The notes below the pieces were generated by a model. That model saw only the letters and a list, made by a program, of their open reading frames with translations. It had not been told where the DNA came from and did no database searches. A DNA stretch of 64,000 bases from JBGAPI01 sp044221335 (GTDB taxonomy: Bacteria > Pseudomonadota > Gammaproteobacteria > Xanthomonadales > Ahniellaceae). This document shows positions 35,301 through 45,000 of this stretch, in pieces (the stretch's first letter is position 1; every line of letters starts with the position of its first letter). A program made the position numbers and the translations under genes. The DNA lies in NCBI GenBank assembly GCA_044221335.1, contig JBGAPI010000026.1, positions 1 through 64,000 of the forward strand. The letters run 5' to 3'.

Positions 35301-35494
35301 GCCTGTGGTCCGATGTGTGGGCAGCATTGACCAAGGTCATCAAGCTAGAGGACAGCCTGCAACACAACATCACCCGGGTGAACGAACTCTCCGCCCAGGT
35401 GCAGCAACTGTCGGAACGGCTGATCCGGGTCGAGACGATCCTCGCGATGACCCTGCGCGAACGGCGCGACATGCCGCGCTTGCCGTCGTCGTAG
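35297..35494 (+). CDS. Small coiled-coil protein coupled to the RHH-like gene
   Basis: A 65-residue protein starting at a GTG that overlaps the upstream stop by 4 bases. Most of it is a predicted coiled coil: the VNELSAQVQQLSERLIRVETI segment, with heptad spacing of hydrophobic residues, followed by a short basic tail. No membrane segment. The tight coupling suggests the two proteins form a complex. Function unknown. Confidence 0.65.
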   Translation: MSLWSDVWAALTKVIKLEDSLQHNITRVNELSAQVQQLSERLIRVETILAMTLRERRDMPRLPSS

Positions 35495-35504
35495 CGCACC
35501 CTGG

Positions 35505-35602
35505 CCCGGAGGCAGCGGAATCCGGGGCCATACGACGCTGTCGATCGCCACGGCGAACATCGGGGCGCCTCGCGCCCCGGTTTCCGCAGCTGCTGCCTCC
35601 GG
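35505..35602. repeat. 98-base inverted repeat between convergent genes
   Basis: CCGGAGGCAGCGGAA near 35506-35520 and TTTCCGCAGCTGCTGCCTCCGG at 35581-35602 form a stem of about 11 plus 5 bp. A small inner palindrome GGGGCGCCTCGCGCCCC lies near 35562-35578. The element fills nearly the whole gap between two convergent genes and ends one base before the stop of the hydrolase gene. Confidence 0.6.
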
Positions 35603-35603
35603 A

Positions 35604-36518
35604 CTAGGGCGGGGGCGTCAGCGCGTCCACCATCCACGACACCTCGTCCGCGCGGTAGTCGATGCCGTGCTCGAACTCCTGCCCCGCCAGCGGCTCGCTG
35701 GTCGGGGTGTCGGTACTGAAGTGCGTGTGGATGCCGTAGTTGAAGGCGTCGACGTGGACGTCGGCCGCGGTCGGCCAGGCGTCGAAGGCCGCGTGATACA
35801 CCGCCACCGCCTGCAGCAGGACGAGCAGCCGACCGGGATGCATGCCGTCGGCGGCGTACCAGTCGGGTGCGGGATGGCGCGCCAGCGCGCGGCGCAGCGG
35901 CTCGGAAACCGCGGCGTGCGGCACGTGCAGGTCGTGCGCGAGGCCGGATTCGACCTGTTCGAGGCGTTGCGAGGACTCGGCGCGCGGCTGCCAGGTGCCG
36001 AGCAGCAGCAGCCGGGCCTTGGTCGCGCGCGCCGCCGCGGCAAGCCCCGCGGCCGCACGGCGCGCCGACGGCTCGGCGTCCGCACCGAACGCGCCGAGCA
36101 GGTCACCGCCACGCTCCTGGCCCACCACCAGCTCGAAGTAGCGACGAGACAGCGCTGCCTTGAGCCGAGGATCGGCCAGGTGCTCCGTCAAGGTCTCGCC
36201 GCCGCGCGCCAGCATCGCCGCGTCGAGCGGATGGCCGTTGGCCCGCGCCAGCGCAGCGAACACCGCCGGAAGATTGCCGACGTAGGTCTGGCTATTGCCG
36301 ACGAACAGCACGTGACGAACCTCGGTCGGCGCCGGCGAGGCGGCGACCGCCGGCGGCGTGACCACACCGCCGCCGGGAATCGCGAGGTTCGCCAGCACGA
36401 GCAGTACCAGCATGAGCACGCCGATCAGCGGGATCCACAGGGAATCGCGCGCAGTGCGGCCACGGACAGCCGTCCGCGGTGCCGCCTCCTCCGTCACCAC
36501 CGGCTCGTGATCGTCCAT
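35604..36518 (-). CDS. Membrane-anchored SGNH/GDSL-like hydrolase
   Basis: The 304-residue protein has one N-terminal membrane helix (LWIPLIGVLMLVLLVLANLAIP, about residues 27-48). It then has HVLFVGNSQTYVGNLP, an SGNH block I with Gly-Asn-Ser. YAADGMHPG near the C-terminus gives the Asp-x-x-His block V. The catalytic domain would face the periplasm. SGNH enzymes are esterases or O-acetyl transferases; the substrate is unknown. Start ATG 36518. Confidence 0.72.
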   Translation of the reverse strand: MDDHEPVVTEEAAPRTAVRGRTARDSLWIPLIGVLMLVLLVLANLAIPGGGVVTPPAVAASPAPTEVRHVLFVGNSQTYVGNLPAVFAALARANGHPLDAAMLARGGETLTEHLADPRLKAALSRRYFELVVGQERGGDLLGAFGADAEPSARRAAAGLAAAARATKARLLLLGTWQPRAESSQRLEQVESGLAHDLHVPHAAVSEPLRRALARHPAPDWYAADGMHPGRLLVLLQAVAVYHAAFDAWPTAADVHVDAFNYGIHTHFSTDTPTSEPLAGQEFEHGIDYRADEVSWMVDALTPPP

Positions 36519-36736
36519 CGTCAGCCACCGAGCCCCACCCGGACAGAGGCCCAAGTGATGCGGCCAATCGTCACCGACTCAAGCATTACTTCCGGACTAC
36601 CCGACCTCGCGAACCCCGACCGACGAAGCGAAAGCCTCGAAGGAGGGGAGGCGCAGCAGCAGCCCCCCCCGATCTTTGCCATCATCGGCGGCGGGTGCGC
36701 CTCGGCGCCGATTCCATCCACACCTCGGACAACGCC

Positions 36737-37501
36737 ATGAACAAGAACCTGCTCGACCTCACCGGCAAGACCGCCCTCGTCACCGGCGCCAGCCGCGGCA
36801 TCGGCGCCGCCACCGCGCGGCTGCTGGCGGCCTTCGGCGCGCACGTGGTGGTGTCGAGCCGGCGCCAGGAAGCCTGCGACGAAGTCGTCGCCGAGATCCG
36901 CGCCGCCGGCGGCGTCGCCAGCGCCTTCGCCGCGCACATCGGCGACGAGGCCGCGATCCGCGCGCTGTTCCAGAAGATCGCCGACCGCGGCTTCAAGGTC
37001 GACGTGCTGGTCAACAACGCCGCGACCAATCCCTATTTCGGCCCGATGATCGACATGGAGCTCGGGGCCTTCGACAAGACCGTCGAGGTCAACATCCGCG
37101 GCTACTTCCTCGCCACCGTACTCGCGGCGCGGCAGATGAAGGAGCAGGGCGGCGGCGCGATCGTCAACGTCGCCTCGGTCAACGGCCGCCGCGCGGCACC
37201 GCTGCAGGGCGTCTACTCGATGACCAAGGCGGCGATCCTGTCGATGACCGAAGGCTTCGCCAAGGAGCTCGGACGCTCCAACATCCGGGTCAACGCCGTG
37301 CTGCCCGGTCTCACCGACACCAAGTTCGCGAGTGCGCTGACTCAGAACGAGGGCATCCTGAAGAACTTCCTGCAGCTGGTGCCGATGGGCCGCGTCGCCC
37401 AGCCGGACGAAATCGCGCCGACCATCGCCTTCCTCTGCACCCCGGCCGCGAGCTACATCACCGGCGCCAGCTTCGCCGTCGACGGCGGTTACCTGGCGTG
37501 A
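36737..37501 (+). CDS. SDR family oxidoreductase
   Basis: The 254-residue protein has the classical short-chain dehydrogenase motifs. The cofactor loop is TGASRGIG (about 17-24), followed by NNAA, a catalytic Ser in ASVNGRR, and YSMTK (Tyr-x3-Lys). SGASF-type ending reads ITGASFAVDGGYL. It is a 3-oxoacyl-ACP-reductase-like SDR with unknown substrate. It ends 7 bases before the S9 peptidase start, so the two are probably one operon. Confidence 0.88.
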   Translation: MNKNLLDLTGKTALVTGASRGIGAATARLLAAFGAHVVVSSRRQEACDEVVAEIRAAGGVASAFAAHIGDEAAIRALFQKIADRGFKVDVLVNNAATNPYFGPMIDMELGAFDKTVEVNIRGYFLATVLAARQMKEQGGGAIVNVASVNGRRAAPLQGVYSMTKAAILSMTEGFAKELGRSNIRVNAVLPGLTDTKFASALTQNEGILKNFLQLVPMGRVAQPDEIAPTIAFLCTPAASYITGASFAVDGGYLA

Positions 37502-37508
37502 GCGCGCC

Positions 37509-40097
37509 ATGAAGAACCTCCTCGCCGCCGCCGCCCTGATCGCCACCTCGAGCGCCCTGTCTCCCATGAGCCACGCTGCATCGCCCGGACCGTTGTCGAT
37601 CGCCCGCCTGTTCGCCGATCCGGCGTTGTCCGGGACGGCGCCGACGAACCTGAAGATCGCTCCCGATGGGGCACGCGTGACCTTCCTGCGCGGCCGACCC
37701 GACGCGCAGAACGACCTCGACCTGTGGTCCTACGACATCGCCAGCGGAAAGACCGGCGTCCTCGTCACGGCGCGCGCGCTGCTGTCCGGTCCGGAGGCGC
37801 TGTCGGACGAGGAGAAGGCGCGGCGCGAGCGATTGCGGATCTCGTCGTCGACCGGCATCGTCGACTACCAGTTCGCTCCGGACGGAAAGAAGCTGCTGTT
37901 CCCGCTCGGCGGCCAGCTTTACCTGTACGACCTCGCCAGGGAGGGCGCCGAGGCGGTCACCCGACTCACCCATGGCGACGGTTTCATCACCGATCCGCGC
38001 CTGTCGCCGCGCGGCCGCTATGCGACCTTCGTGCGCGATCGCAAGCTGATCCTGCTCGAGATCGAGACGCTGGAGGAGACCGTGCTCGGGCACGGCGACG
38101 ACCCGCTGGTGAGCTGGGGGACCGCGGAGTTCGTCGCGCAGGAGGAAATGGACCGCTTCACCGGCTACTGGTGGGCACCGGACGAATCGGCGATCGCGCT
38201 GACCCGGGTCGACGAGTCCGCCGTGCCGGTGCAGAAGCGCTTCGAGGTCTATGCCGACCGCAGCGACATCATCGAGCAGCGCTATCCGGCCGCCGGGCAG
38301 GACAATGCCAAGGTCGCCCTGTACGTGGTGCGGCTCGCCGAACTGGCGCATGGCGTCGAGTCGCCGTCGAACGAATCGCTGCGCCCCGGCGACTTCGCCG
38401 ATGCCAGCTTCGATCATCACCGCACCGTGGTCTACCGCAAGGTCGACCTCGGCCCGAACGAGGACCAGTACCTCGCGCGCGTGCAGTGGCTGCCGGACGC
38501 GAAGTCGATCAGCTTCCAGCGCCAGAGCCGCGACCAGCGCAAGCTCGAACTGGTGGCCCAGGACCTGGCGACCGGACAGCAGCGCGTGCTGGTCACCGAG
38601 ACCGCGAAGACCTGGGTACCGCTGACCGACGACCTGCGATTTCTTTCCGGCAGGAACGGCCTGATCTGGGGCAGCCAGCGCAACGGCTCGGCACAGCTGC
38701 TGTGGATCGACGAGACCGGCAAGTCCGTCCGCGAGCTGACCCCGCGCGGCTGGCAGGTCGATCGGCTGCTGGCGCTCGACGAGAAGAAGAAGCTCGTCTA
38801 CTTCTCCGGCCATGACGGGCACGATCCGCTGGTCAAGCACGTCTTCGCCGCCGCCCTCGAGGGCAAGGCCACGCCGAAGCGGATCAGTTCCGACCTCGCC
38901 TGGCACGAGGCCAGTTTCGCCGGCGACGCCTCGGTGTTCGTCGACACCGCCTCCGACACCCGGACGCCACCGTCGGTGGCGCTGTTCGCGGCGGACGGCA
39001 AGCGCCTCGCGGTGCTGGAAGCCAACACGCTCGACGGCGACCATCCCTACGCACCTTTCCGCGCGGCCCACCAGAGCCCGCACTACGGCACCCTGTCGGC
39101 ACTCGACGGCCAGACCCTGTGGTACGGCTACGTCACGCCGCCGGACTTCGACCCGACGAAGCGCTACCCGGTGATCGTGCGCTACTACGGCGGCCCGGGG
39201 CGGCAGTTCGTCAACCGCTCGTGGACCACCGGCGTCAACACCGGCTTCACCGACCTGCTCTCGCAGTACTGGGCGCAGCAGGGCTATATCGTGTTCTCGC
39301 TCGACAACCGCGGCACCCCGCGGCGCGGCAAGGCCTTCGAGGATGCGATCTTCCGGCGACTTGGCTACGCCGAGATCGAGGACCAGCTGACCGGCATCGA
39401 CTGGCTGACCCGGCAACCCTGGGTCGACGCGCAGCGGATCGGCTGCTTCGGCTGGAGCTACGGCGGTTTCCAGACCCTGATGCTGCTGGCCAAGGGCGGC
39501 ACGCGCGTCGCCGCCGGCGCGGCGGTCGCGCCGGTGACCGACTGGGCGCTCTATGACACCCACTACACCGAGCGCTACATGGACCACCCGGCGGCGAACG
39601 CCCGTGGCTACAAGAACTCGAGCCCGATCACCCACGCCGCGGCGATCAAGTCACCGCTGCTCCTGATGCACGGCATGGCCGACGACAACGTGCTGTTCTC
39701 CAACACCACGCAGATGATGTCGGCGCTGGTCGACGCCGGCGTGCCGTTCGAGCTGATGACCTACCCGGGCGCGAAGCACGGGATCACCGGACAGAAGAAC
39801 CGGACGCACGTTTACTCGACGATCGACTCGTTCTTCTCCAGGCGGCTGCTGACGCAGCCGGCTGCGCCGCCGATTGAAGCGAAACCTTCGAGCGCTGCCG
39901 CGGCGAAGCCGGTCGCCGAGCCAGCCGCTTCGGCGCCTGCTGCAGAGGCGAAGCCCGACCTCATCATCGAGACCGAATCGAAGTCCGAGGCCGCGACGGA
40001 GCCGGCGACCGAGGCAAGACCAGACGTCATCAGCAAGACAGAAGGCGACACCGAATCGGCGTCCGACGATCCTTCCGATTCCGACGGCAAGCGATGA
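37509..40097 (+). CDS. S9 family dipeptidyl-peptidase IV-like serine peptidase
   Basis: An 862-residue exported enzyme with a signal peptide (MKNLLAAAALIATSSALSPMSHA). It has a beta-propeller, then an alpha/beta hydrolase with catalytic Ser in CFGWSYGGFQT, Asp in MADDNVL and His in GAKHGI. The sequence WGTAEFVAQEEMDRFTGYWW contains the double-Glu motif that DPP-IV enzymes use to hold the substrate N-terminus. The last roughly 80 residues are an Ala/Pro/Lys/Glu/Ser tail not found in the core family. Likely a periplasmic dipeptidyl peptidase. Confidence 0.92.
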   Translation: MKNLLAAAALIATSSALSPMSHAASPGPLSIARLFADPALSGTAPTNLKIAPDGARVTFLRGRPDAQNDLDLWSYDIASGKTGVLVTARALLSGPEALSDEEKARRERLRISSSTGIVDYQFAPDGKKLLFPLGGQLYLYDLAREGAEAVTRLTHGDGFITDPRLSPRGRYATFVRDRKLILLEIETLEETVLGHGDDPLVSWGTAEFVAQEEMDRFTGYWWAPDESAIALTRVDESAVPVQKRFEVYADRSDIIEQRYPAAGQDNAKVALYVVRLAELAHGVESPSNESLRPGDFADASFDHHRTVVYRKVDLGPNEDQYLARVQWLPDAKSISFQRQSRDQRKLELVAQDLATGQQRVLVTETAKTWVPLTDDLRFLSGRNGLIWGSQRNGSAQLLWIDETGKSVRELTPRGWQVDRLLALDEKKKLVYFSGHDGHDPLVKHVFAAALEGKATPKRISSDLAWHEASFAGDASVFVDTASDTRTPPSVALFAADGKRLAVLEANTLDGDHPYAPFRAAHQSPHYGTLSALDGQTLWYGYVTPPDFDPTKRYPVIVRYYGGPGRQFVNRSWTTGVNTGFTDLLSQYWAQQGYIVFSLDNRGTPRRGKAFEDAIFRRLGYAEIEDQLTGIDWLTRQPWVDAQRIGCFGWSYGGFQTLMLLAKGGTRVAAGAAVAPVTDWALYDTHYTERYMDHPAANARGYKNSSPITHAAAIKSPLLLMHGMADDNVLFSNTTQMMSALVDAGVPFELMTYPGAKHGITGQKNRTHVYSTIDSFFSRRLLTQPAAPPIEAKPSSAAAAKPVAEPAASAPAAEAKPDLIIETESKSEAATEPATEARPDVISKTEGDTESASDDPSDSDGKR

Positions 40098-40190
40098 CGG
40101 CCGCAAGACGCGCTCGACTCGCCGGAAGCGATCGAGCGACGTAGTCAGCTCACGGCGGGCCGCGCTGCAGCGGCAATGGACTGGCCATTC

Positions 40191-40244
40191 CTGCTCCCTC
40201 CCCGATGCTCGGGGAGGGGCGCGGTGGGTTGGGAAGTGCTTCAG
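40191..40244. repeat. 54-base repeat, copy upstream of scoA
   Basis: The element contains the hairpin CCCTCCCCGATGCTCGGGGA. It ends GGGAAGTGCTTCAG. It is the inverse of the copy at 41144-41199 on the other side of scoA. The 267-base gap between the S9 gene and scoA contains no gene I can support besides this element. Confidence 0.8.
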
Positions 40245-40364
40245 ATCGATCGAGGTCGATTCGGCTGGATCGCCGCTCTGGAGACGAAGTCGACGAGCGC
40301 GGGCAGCGCCCGTGCTCGCCGATTTCTTCTACAGTATCGCCACGGAAAGACGCAGGAAGACTCC

Positions 40365-41063
40365 ATGAACAAGATCTATCCCGACGCCAATGCCGCTCTC
40401 GCCGGCCTGGTCGAAGACGGCCACACCATCGCCGTCGGCGGCTTCGGCCTCTGCGGCATTCCCGAGGCGCTGATCGCCGCGCTGCGCGACACCGGCAAGA
40501 AGAACCTGACCGCGATCAGCAACAACGCCGGCGTCGACGGCTTCGGGCTCGGCCAGCTGCTGACGACACGGCAGATCAGGAAGATGGTCTCGTCCTACGT
40601 CGGCGAGAACAAGGAATTCGAGCGACAGTTCCTGTCCGGCGAACTCGAGCTCGAGTTCACCCCGCAGGGCACGCTGGCCGAGAAGCTGCGTGCCGGCGGC
40701 GCCGGCATCCCGGCGTTCTTCACCAAGACCGGCTACGGCACCATCGTCGCCGACGGCAAGGAGACCCGCCAGTTCGACGGCGAGTGGTACGTGCTGGAGC
40801 GCGCGCTGCGCGCCGACGTCTCGCTGGTGAAGGCGTGGAAGGCCGACAAGGCCGGCAACCTGGTGTTCCGCAAGACGGCACGGAATTTCAATCCGATGGT
40901 CGCCGCCGCCGGCAAGGTCTGCGTCGCCGAAGCCGAGATCATCGTCGAGATCGGCGAGCTGGATCCGGATCAGATTCATACTCCCGGCATCTATGTGAAG
41001 CGGCTTTTGCACAATCCGAATCCGGAAAAGCGCATCGAACAAAGAACGATCACGCCAGGTTGA
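40365..41063 (+). CDS. scoA: 3-oxoacid CoA-transferase subunit A
   Basis: The 232-residue subunit starts MNKIYPDANAALAGL. It has the CoA-transferase signature GGFGLCGIPEALIAAL and SNNAGVDGFGLGQLL. It forms a heteromer with ScoB to transfer CoA between succinyl-CoA and a 3-oxoacid such as acetoacetate. The upstream gap contains one arm of an inverted repeat. The scoB start lies 192 bases downstream, an unusually wide gap for the pair because the other arm of the repeat is there. Confidence 0.93.
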   Translation: MNKIYPDANAALAGLVEDGHTIAVGGFGLCGIPEALIAALRDTGKKNLTAISNNAGVDGFGLGQLLTTRQIRKMVSSYVGENKEFERQFLSGELELEFTPQGTLAEKLRAGGAGIPAFFTKTGYGTIVADGKETRQFDGEWYVLERALRADVSLVKAWKADKAGNLVFRKTARNFNPMVAAAGKVCVAEAEIIVEIGELDPDQIHTPGIYVKRLLHNPNPEKRIEQRTITPG

Positions 41064-41143
41064 TCGACGTGATCCCTACGGGTGATTCGTCCGATCGTCT
41101 CGCGCTGATTCAACGGGCGCAAAGCGTTTCGCTTCGGCCTGCC

Positions 41144-41199
41144 CTGAAGCACTTCCTAACCCCACCCCGCCCCTCCCCGAACATCGGGGAGGGAGCAAG
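41144..41199. repeat. 54-base repeat, inverted copy between scoA and scoB
   Basis: Reverse complement of the element at 40191-40244 with about nine in ten bases identical, including the hairpin CCCTCCCCGATGTTCGGGGA. It lies between the two subunit genes of one enzyme. It could form a stem in the scoAB message or, paired with the other arm, a large cruciform. Confidence 0.8.
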
Positions 41200-41255
41200 A
41201 ATCGCAAGCTCAAGGGTTGTACCGCCGAGCGCGAATTTGAACTGAGGACATCGAC

Positions 41256-41888
41256 ATGGCCTGGAACCGCGATCAGATGGCGCAGCGCGCCGCCGCCGAA
41301 CTGCAGGACGGCTTCTACGTGAACCTCGGCATCGGTTTGCCGACGCTGGTGGCGAACTTCATTCCGGAAGGGATGGACGTGTGGCTGCAGAGCGAGAACG
41401 GGCTGCTCGGGATCGGTCCCTTCCCGAAGGAAGCCGAGATCGACGCCGACCTGATCAACGCCGGCAAGCAGACGATCACCACGATCCCGGGCAGCGCGTT
41501 CTTCTCCAGCGCCGACTCCTTCGCGATGATCCGCGGCGGCCACATCAACCTGTCGATCCTCGGCGCGATGCAGGTCTCCGAGCACGGCGACCTCGCCAAC
41601 TGGATGATCCCGGGCAAGATGGTCAAGGGCATGGGCGGCGCGATGGATCTGGTCGCCGGCGTGAAGCGGGTGATCGTGCTGATGGAGCACACCGCGAAGG
41701 GCAACGAGCACAAGATCCTGCCGAAATGCACGCTGCCGCTGACCGGCGTCGGCGTGGTGTCCCGGATCATCACCGAGCTCGGCGTGCTCGATATCGATGC
41801 CGAGGGATTGAAGCTGGTCGAGCTCGCGCCGGACGTGACGCTGGACGAGCTCAAGGCGAAGACCGGCGCACCCATTCGGGCGAACTGA
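41256..41888 (+). CDS. scoB: 3-oxoacid CoA-transferase subunit B
   Basis: The 210-residue catalytic subunit has the active-site Glu in QSENGLLGIGPFP and GGHINLSILGAMQVSEHGDL. It pairs with ScoA in the succinyl-CoA:3-oxoacid CoA-transferase reaction, feeding ketone-body or fatty-acid breakdown products into acetyl-CoA. The start is ATG 41256. CTCTCC-type hairpins follow. Confidence 0.94.
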   Translation: MAWNRDQMAQRAAAELQDGFYVNLGIGLPTLVANFIPEGMDVWLQSENGLLGIGPFPKEAEIDADLINAGKQTITTIPGSAFFSSADSFAMIRGGHINLSILGAMQVSEHGDLANWMIPGKMVKGMGGAMDLVAGVKRVIVLMEHTAKGNEHKILPKCTLPLTGVGVVSRIITELGVLDIDAEGLKLVELAPDVTLDELKAKTGAPIRAN

Positions 41889-41898
41889 TGCGGGTCTT

Positions 41899-42006
41899 CC
41901 TCTCCCCCGCCGGCGGGGGAGGGGATCCAGGCGAGCGGGGGTGAAGATGTTCGCCTCTGCGCCCGCCCCTCACCCTGCCCTCTCCCCCGCGAGCGGGCGG
42001 GAGGGA
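41899..42006. repeat. Two CTCTCCCCC hairpins between scoB and recC
   Basis: The first (41899-41924) is a near-perfect stem of CCTCTCCCCCGCC with its inverse. The second (about 41969-42006) contains CTCTCCCCCGCGAGCGGGCG. They fill the 144-base gap and share the core seen at 27557-27586. Likely REP-type and possibly transcription-ending elements ahead of recC. Confidence 0.75.
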
Positions 42007-42032
42007 CAAGAACCGAGCCGCTGATTCCATCC

Positions 42033-45000
42033 ATGTCCAGCGCTCACTCTCTGCACTCGAGCGACGACTACCAGGCCCTTTCCCACGGCCTCTACATCGT
42101 CCGAGCCTCCCGCCTCGAGGCCCTGCTCGACCCGCTCGAACTGTTGCTCGCGGCCACTGCGCCGCGCGACCCGCTGGTCCCGCAGCGGGTCGTCGTCGCG
42201 CATCCCGGCATGCGCCACTGGCTGCTGCAGCAGCTGGCGCTCCGCCGCGGCGGGCGCCGCGTGGTGGCGCATCTCCACGTCGTGCTGCCGAGCGAATTCC
42301 TCGACGAGCTCGCGCAGGCCGAACTCGGCGCGCAGGCCCTGTCGAGCCCGGTCGAACGTCGGTCGGTGCTGCGCTGGCGGATCTGGCGGCGCTTCGCCCG
42401 CTTCGAAGCGCTGCCGCAGATCGCCCGGCTGTCGCCGGCGCAGCGCTTCCGCTACGCCGACCAGCTCGCCGGCCTCTACGCCCGCTACGCCGTGTACCGG
42501 TCCGACTGGCTGGCGGCGTGGAAGCAGGGTCGCTACGGCGACGAGGACGATGGCCTGCAGGGCGCGCTGTGGCGCGCGCTCGACATCGAGCCGACGCGCG
42601 CCGCCGTGCTGCAGCGACTGGCGGCGCTGCCGGAGTCCGACGCGGCCGACCGCGCCGACGTGCACGTGTTCGGCCTCGCGCACCTCGCGCCGGTCGAATC
42701 CGCGGCGCTGCTCGGCCTCGCGCGCTCGCGCCGCGTCGCGGTCTACCTGCCCGATCCCTGCGTCGAGTCCTGGGCCGGGCTGCCCGCCGATCGCGCCGCG
42801 CTCGCGCGGCTCGACGCCGTCGGCGAGTGGTCGGCGCTCGACCGCACGCTGCTCGCGCAGGAGCACCCGCTGCTGGCGCGCTGGGGACGACTCGGCCAGC
42901 ACTTCGCGCTGACGCTGGACGAGGCGCCCGAGCGCGGCGTCGCGATCCGCTTCCACCAGCGCCATGCCAGCGACGAGATGACCCGCGACGCGGCCAGCAC
43001 CAGCCTGCTGGGCGCGCTGCAGGACGGCCTCCGAACGCTCGATGCCTCGCGCGTGCGCGACCATCTCGCGACGCATCCGCAGCGGCGCACCGACGCCTCG
43101 CTCCGCATCCATTCCTGCCACACCCGCCTGCGCGAGCTCGAGGTGCTGCGCGACGCCCTGCTCGCCGCGCGCTCCGAGCTGCCCGGCCTCGATCCCGCCG
43201 GGATCGTCGTCATGGCCCCGGACCTCAGGCCCTACCTGCCGCTGCTGCCCGCCGTGTTCGGCCGCGCCGGCGACCCGACGGTGCCGCTGCCCTACCACCT
43301 CGCCGACGCCGCGCTCGCCACCGACGACCCGCGAATCGCCTTCCTCGCGACGCTGGTCGACCTGCCGCAGCAGCGCCTCGACCGCACGCAGCTCACCGCG
43401 TGGCTGCAGCTACCCGAGATCGCCGGCGCGCTCGGCCTCGCGCCCGACGAGGCCGAGGCACTCGCCGCGCGGCTGACGGCCGCGCGTGGCGTCTGGGCGC
43501 TGGACGCCGCGCACAAGGCTGAGTTCGGCGTGCCCGGCGACACCCGCTTCAGCCTGTCCTGGGCCATGGATCGGCTGCTCGCCGGACGGGTGTTTGGCAC
43601 CGCCGGCGACAGCGATGCCGACCTCTTCGACGGCATCGCCGCGATCGGCGGCAGCAGCGACGCCGGCCTGTCGGCACTGGAGCAGCTGCTCTCCGGCGTC
43701 GCCGACTGGCTCCGCTACACCCGCCGCGATCGCCGCGCCGAGGCCTTCGGCGAGCGCCTGATCGCGCTCGCGCAGCGCTGGCTCCGGATCGATCGCGACG
43801 ACAGCCGCGCCCGCGCCGCGCTGACCGACGCCTTCGACGCGCTGAAGGAAATCGGCAAGGCCGCCGGGACGGCCGGCGACGACGCGCCGATCCCGTACGC
43901 GGTCTGGCGCGAGGCGGCGCACGGCGCACTGACCGCCGTGCGCGAGTCCGGCGCCTTCCTGTTCGGCGCGATCACCGTCTGCGGCATGGTGCCTCAGCGC
44001 GCGATCCCGTACCGCGTGGTCGCCGTGCTGGGCCTGTCCGAGGGCGACTTCCCGCGCGGCGGCGCCGGCGTGCTCGATCGCAGTGCGGCACTGCCACGAC
44101 GCGGCGACCGCGGCAGCGTCGACGACGATCGCTATCTTTTTCTCGAGACGGTGATGTCGGCGCGCGACCGTCTGCACCTGTCCTTCCTCGGCGAGGGCGT
44201 GGTCGATGGCAAGCCGCGCAATCCCGGCGCGCCGCTCGCCGAGCTGATCGACTACCTCCGGCTTTCCGATCCCGACGCCGCATCGAAGCCCGGCCCGGCG
44301 TGGCGCGTGACGCATCCGCTGAAGGCCAGCGACCGTCGCTACGTCGACGGCAGCGACCCGCGGCTGGCGAGCTTCGACGCCGCGCAACTGGCGTTGGCAC
44401 GACAGCTCGCGGCGCCGCCGGCGGCGCGACCCTTCCTCGTCGACGCCGAGCCCGCGAGCGACGACGCCGCACGGCCGGAGGCGCTGCTGCGCCGCGTGCG
44501 CGACTTCTTGTTGAAGCCGGCGAAGACCCTGCTCGAGTCCGAGCTCGGCGCGCACCTGCCCGACGACGAGTCCCAGCGCAACGTCGAGCCGCTGGCCCTG
44601 CGGGCCGAGCGCGTCGAGCGGCTGGAGCGGCGGCTGCTGCTGGAGGCACTTGCCCAGGGCCTGCGCTCGCTGCCGGCGGAGGCGCCGGCCTGGCTCGGCG
44701 CACAGGGTCTGCTGCCGGGCGGCGCGCTCGGCGAGGATGCCTGGGATCGGCTGGTCGGCGAGCTGCAGCCGGTGCTCGATCGTGCCGCATGCCATCCGCT
44801 CTATGCCGGCGCGGACGGACCGGAACTGCCGGCGGGTGCCGGCTTCGAGGTGGACGTGACGGTCCCGCTGCCCGACGGCGGCAGTGCGCGCCTCGCCGGG
44901 CCGCTCGGGGACGTCGCGGTTCGCGACGGTGCGACCTGGTGGCAGTGGCTCGAACCCGGCCGCGAGCCGAAGAACGTCGACTTCAAGGGCCGCCTCGACC

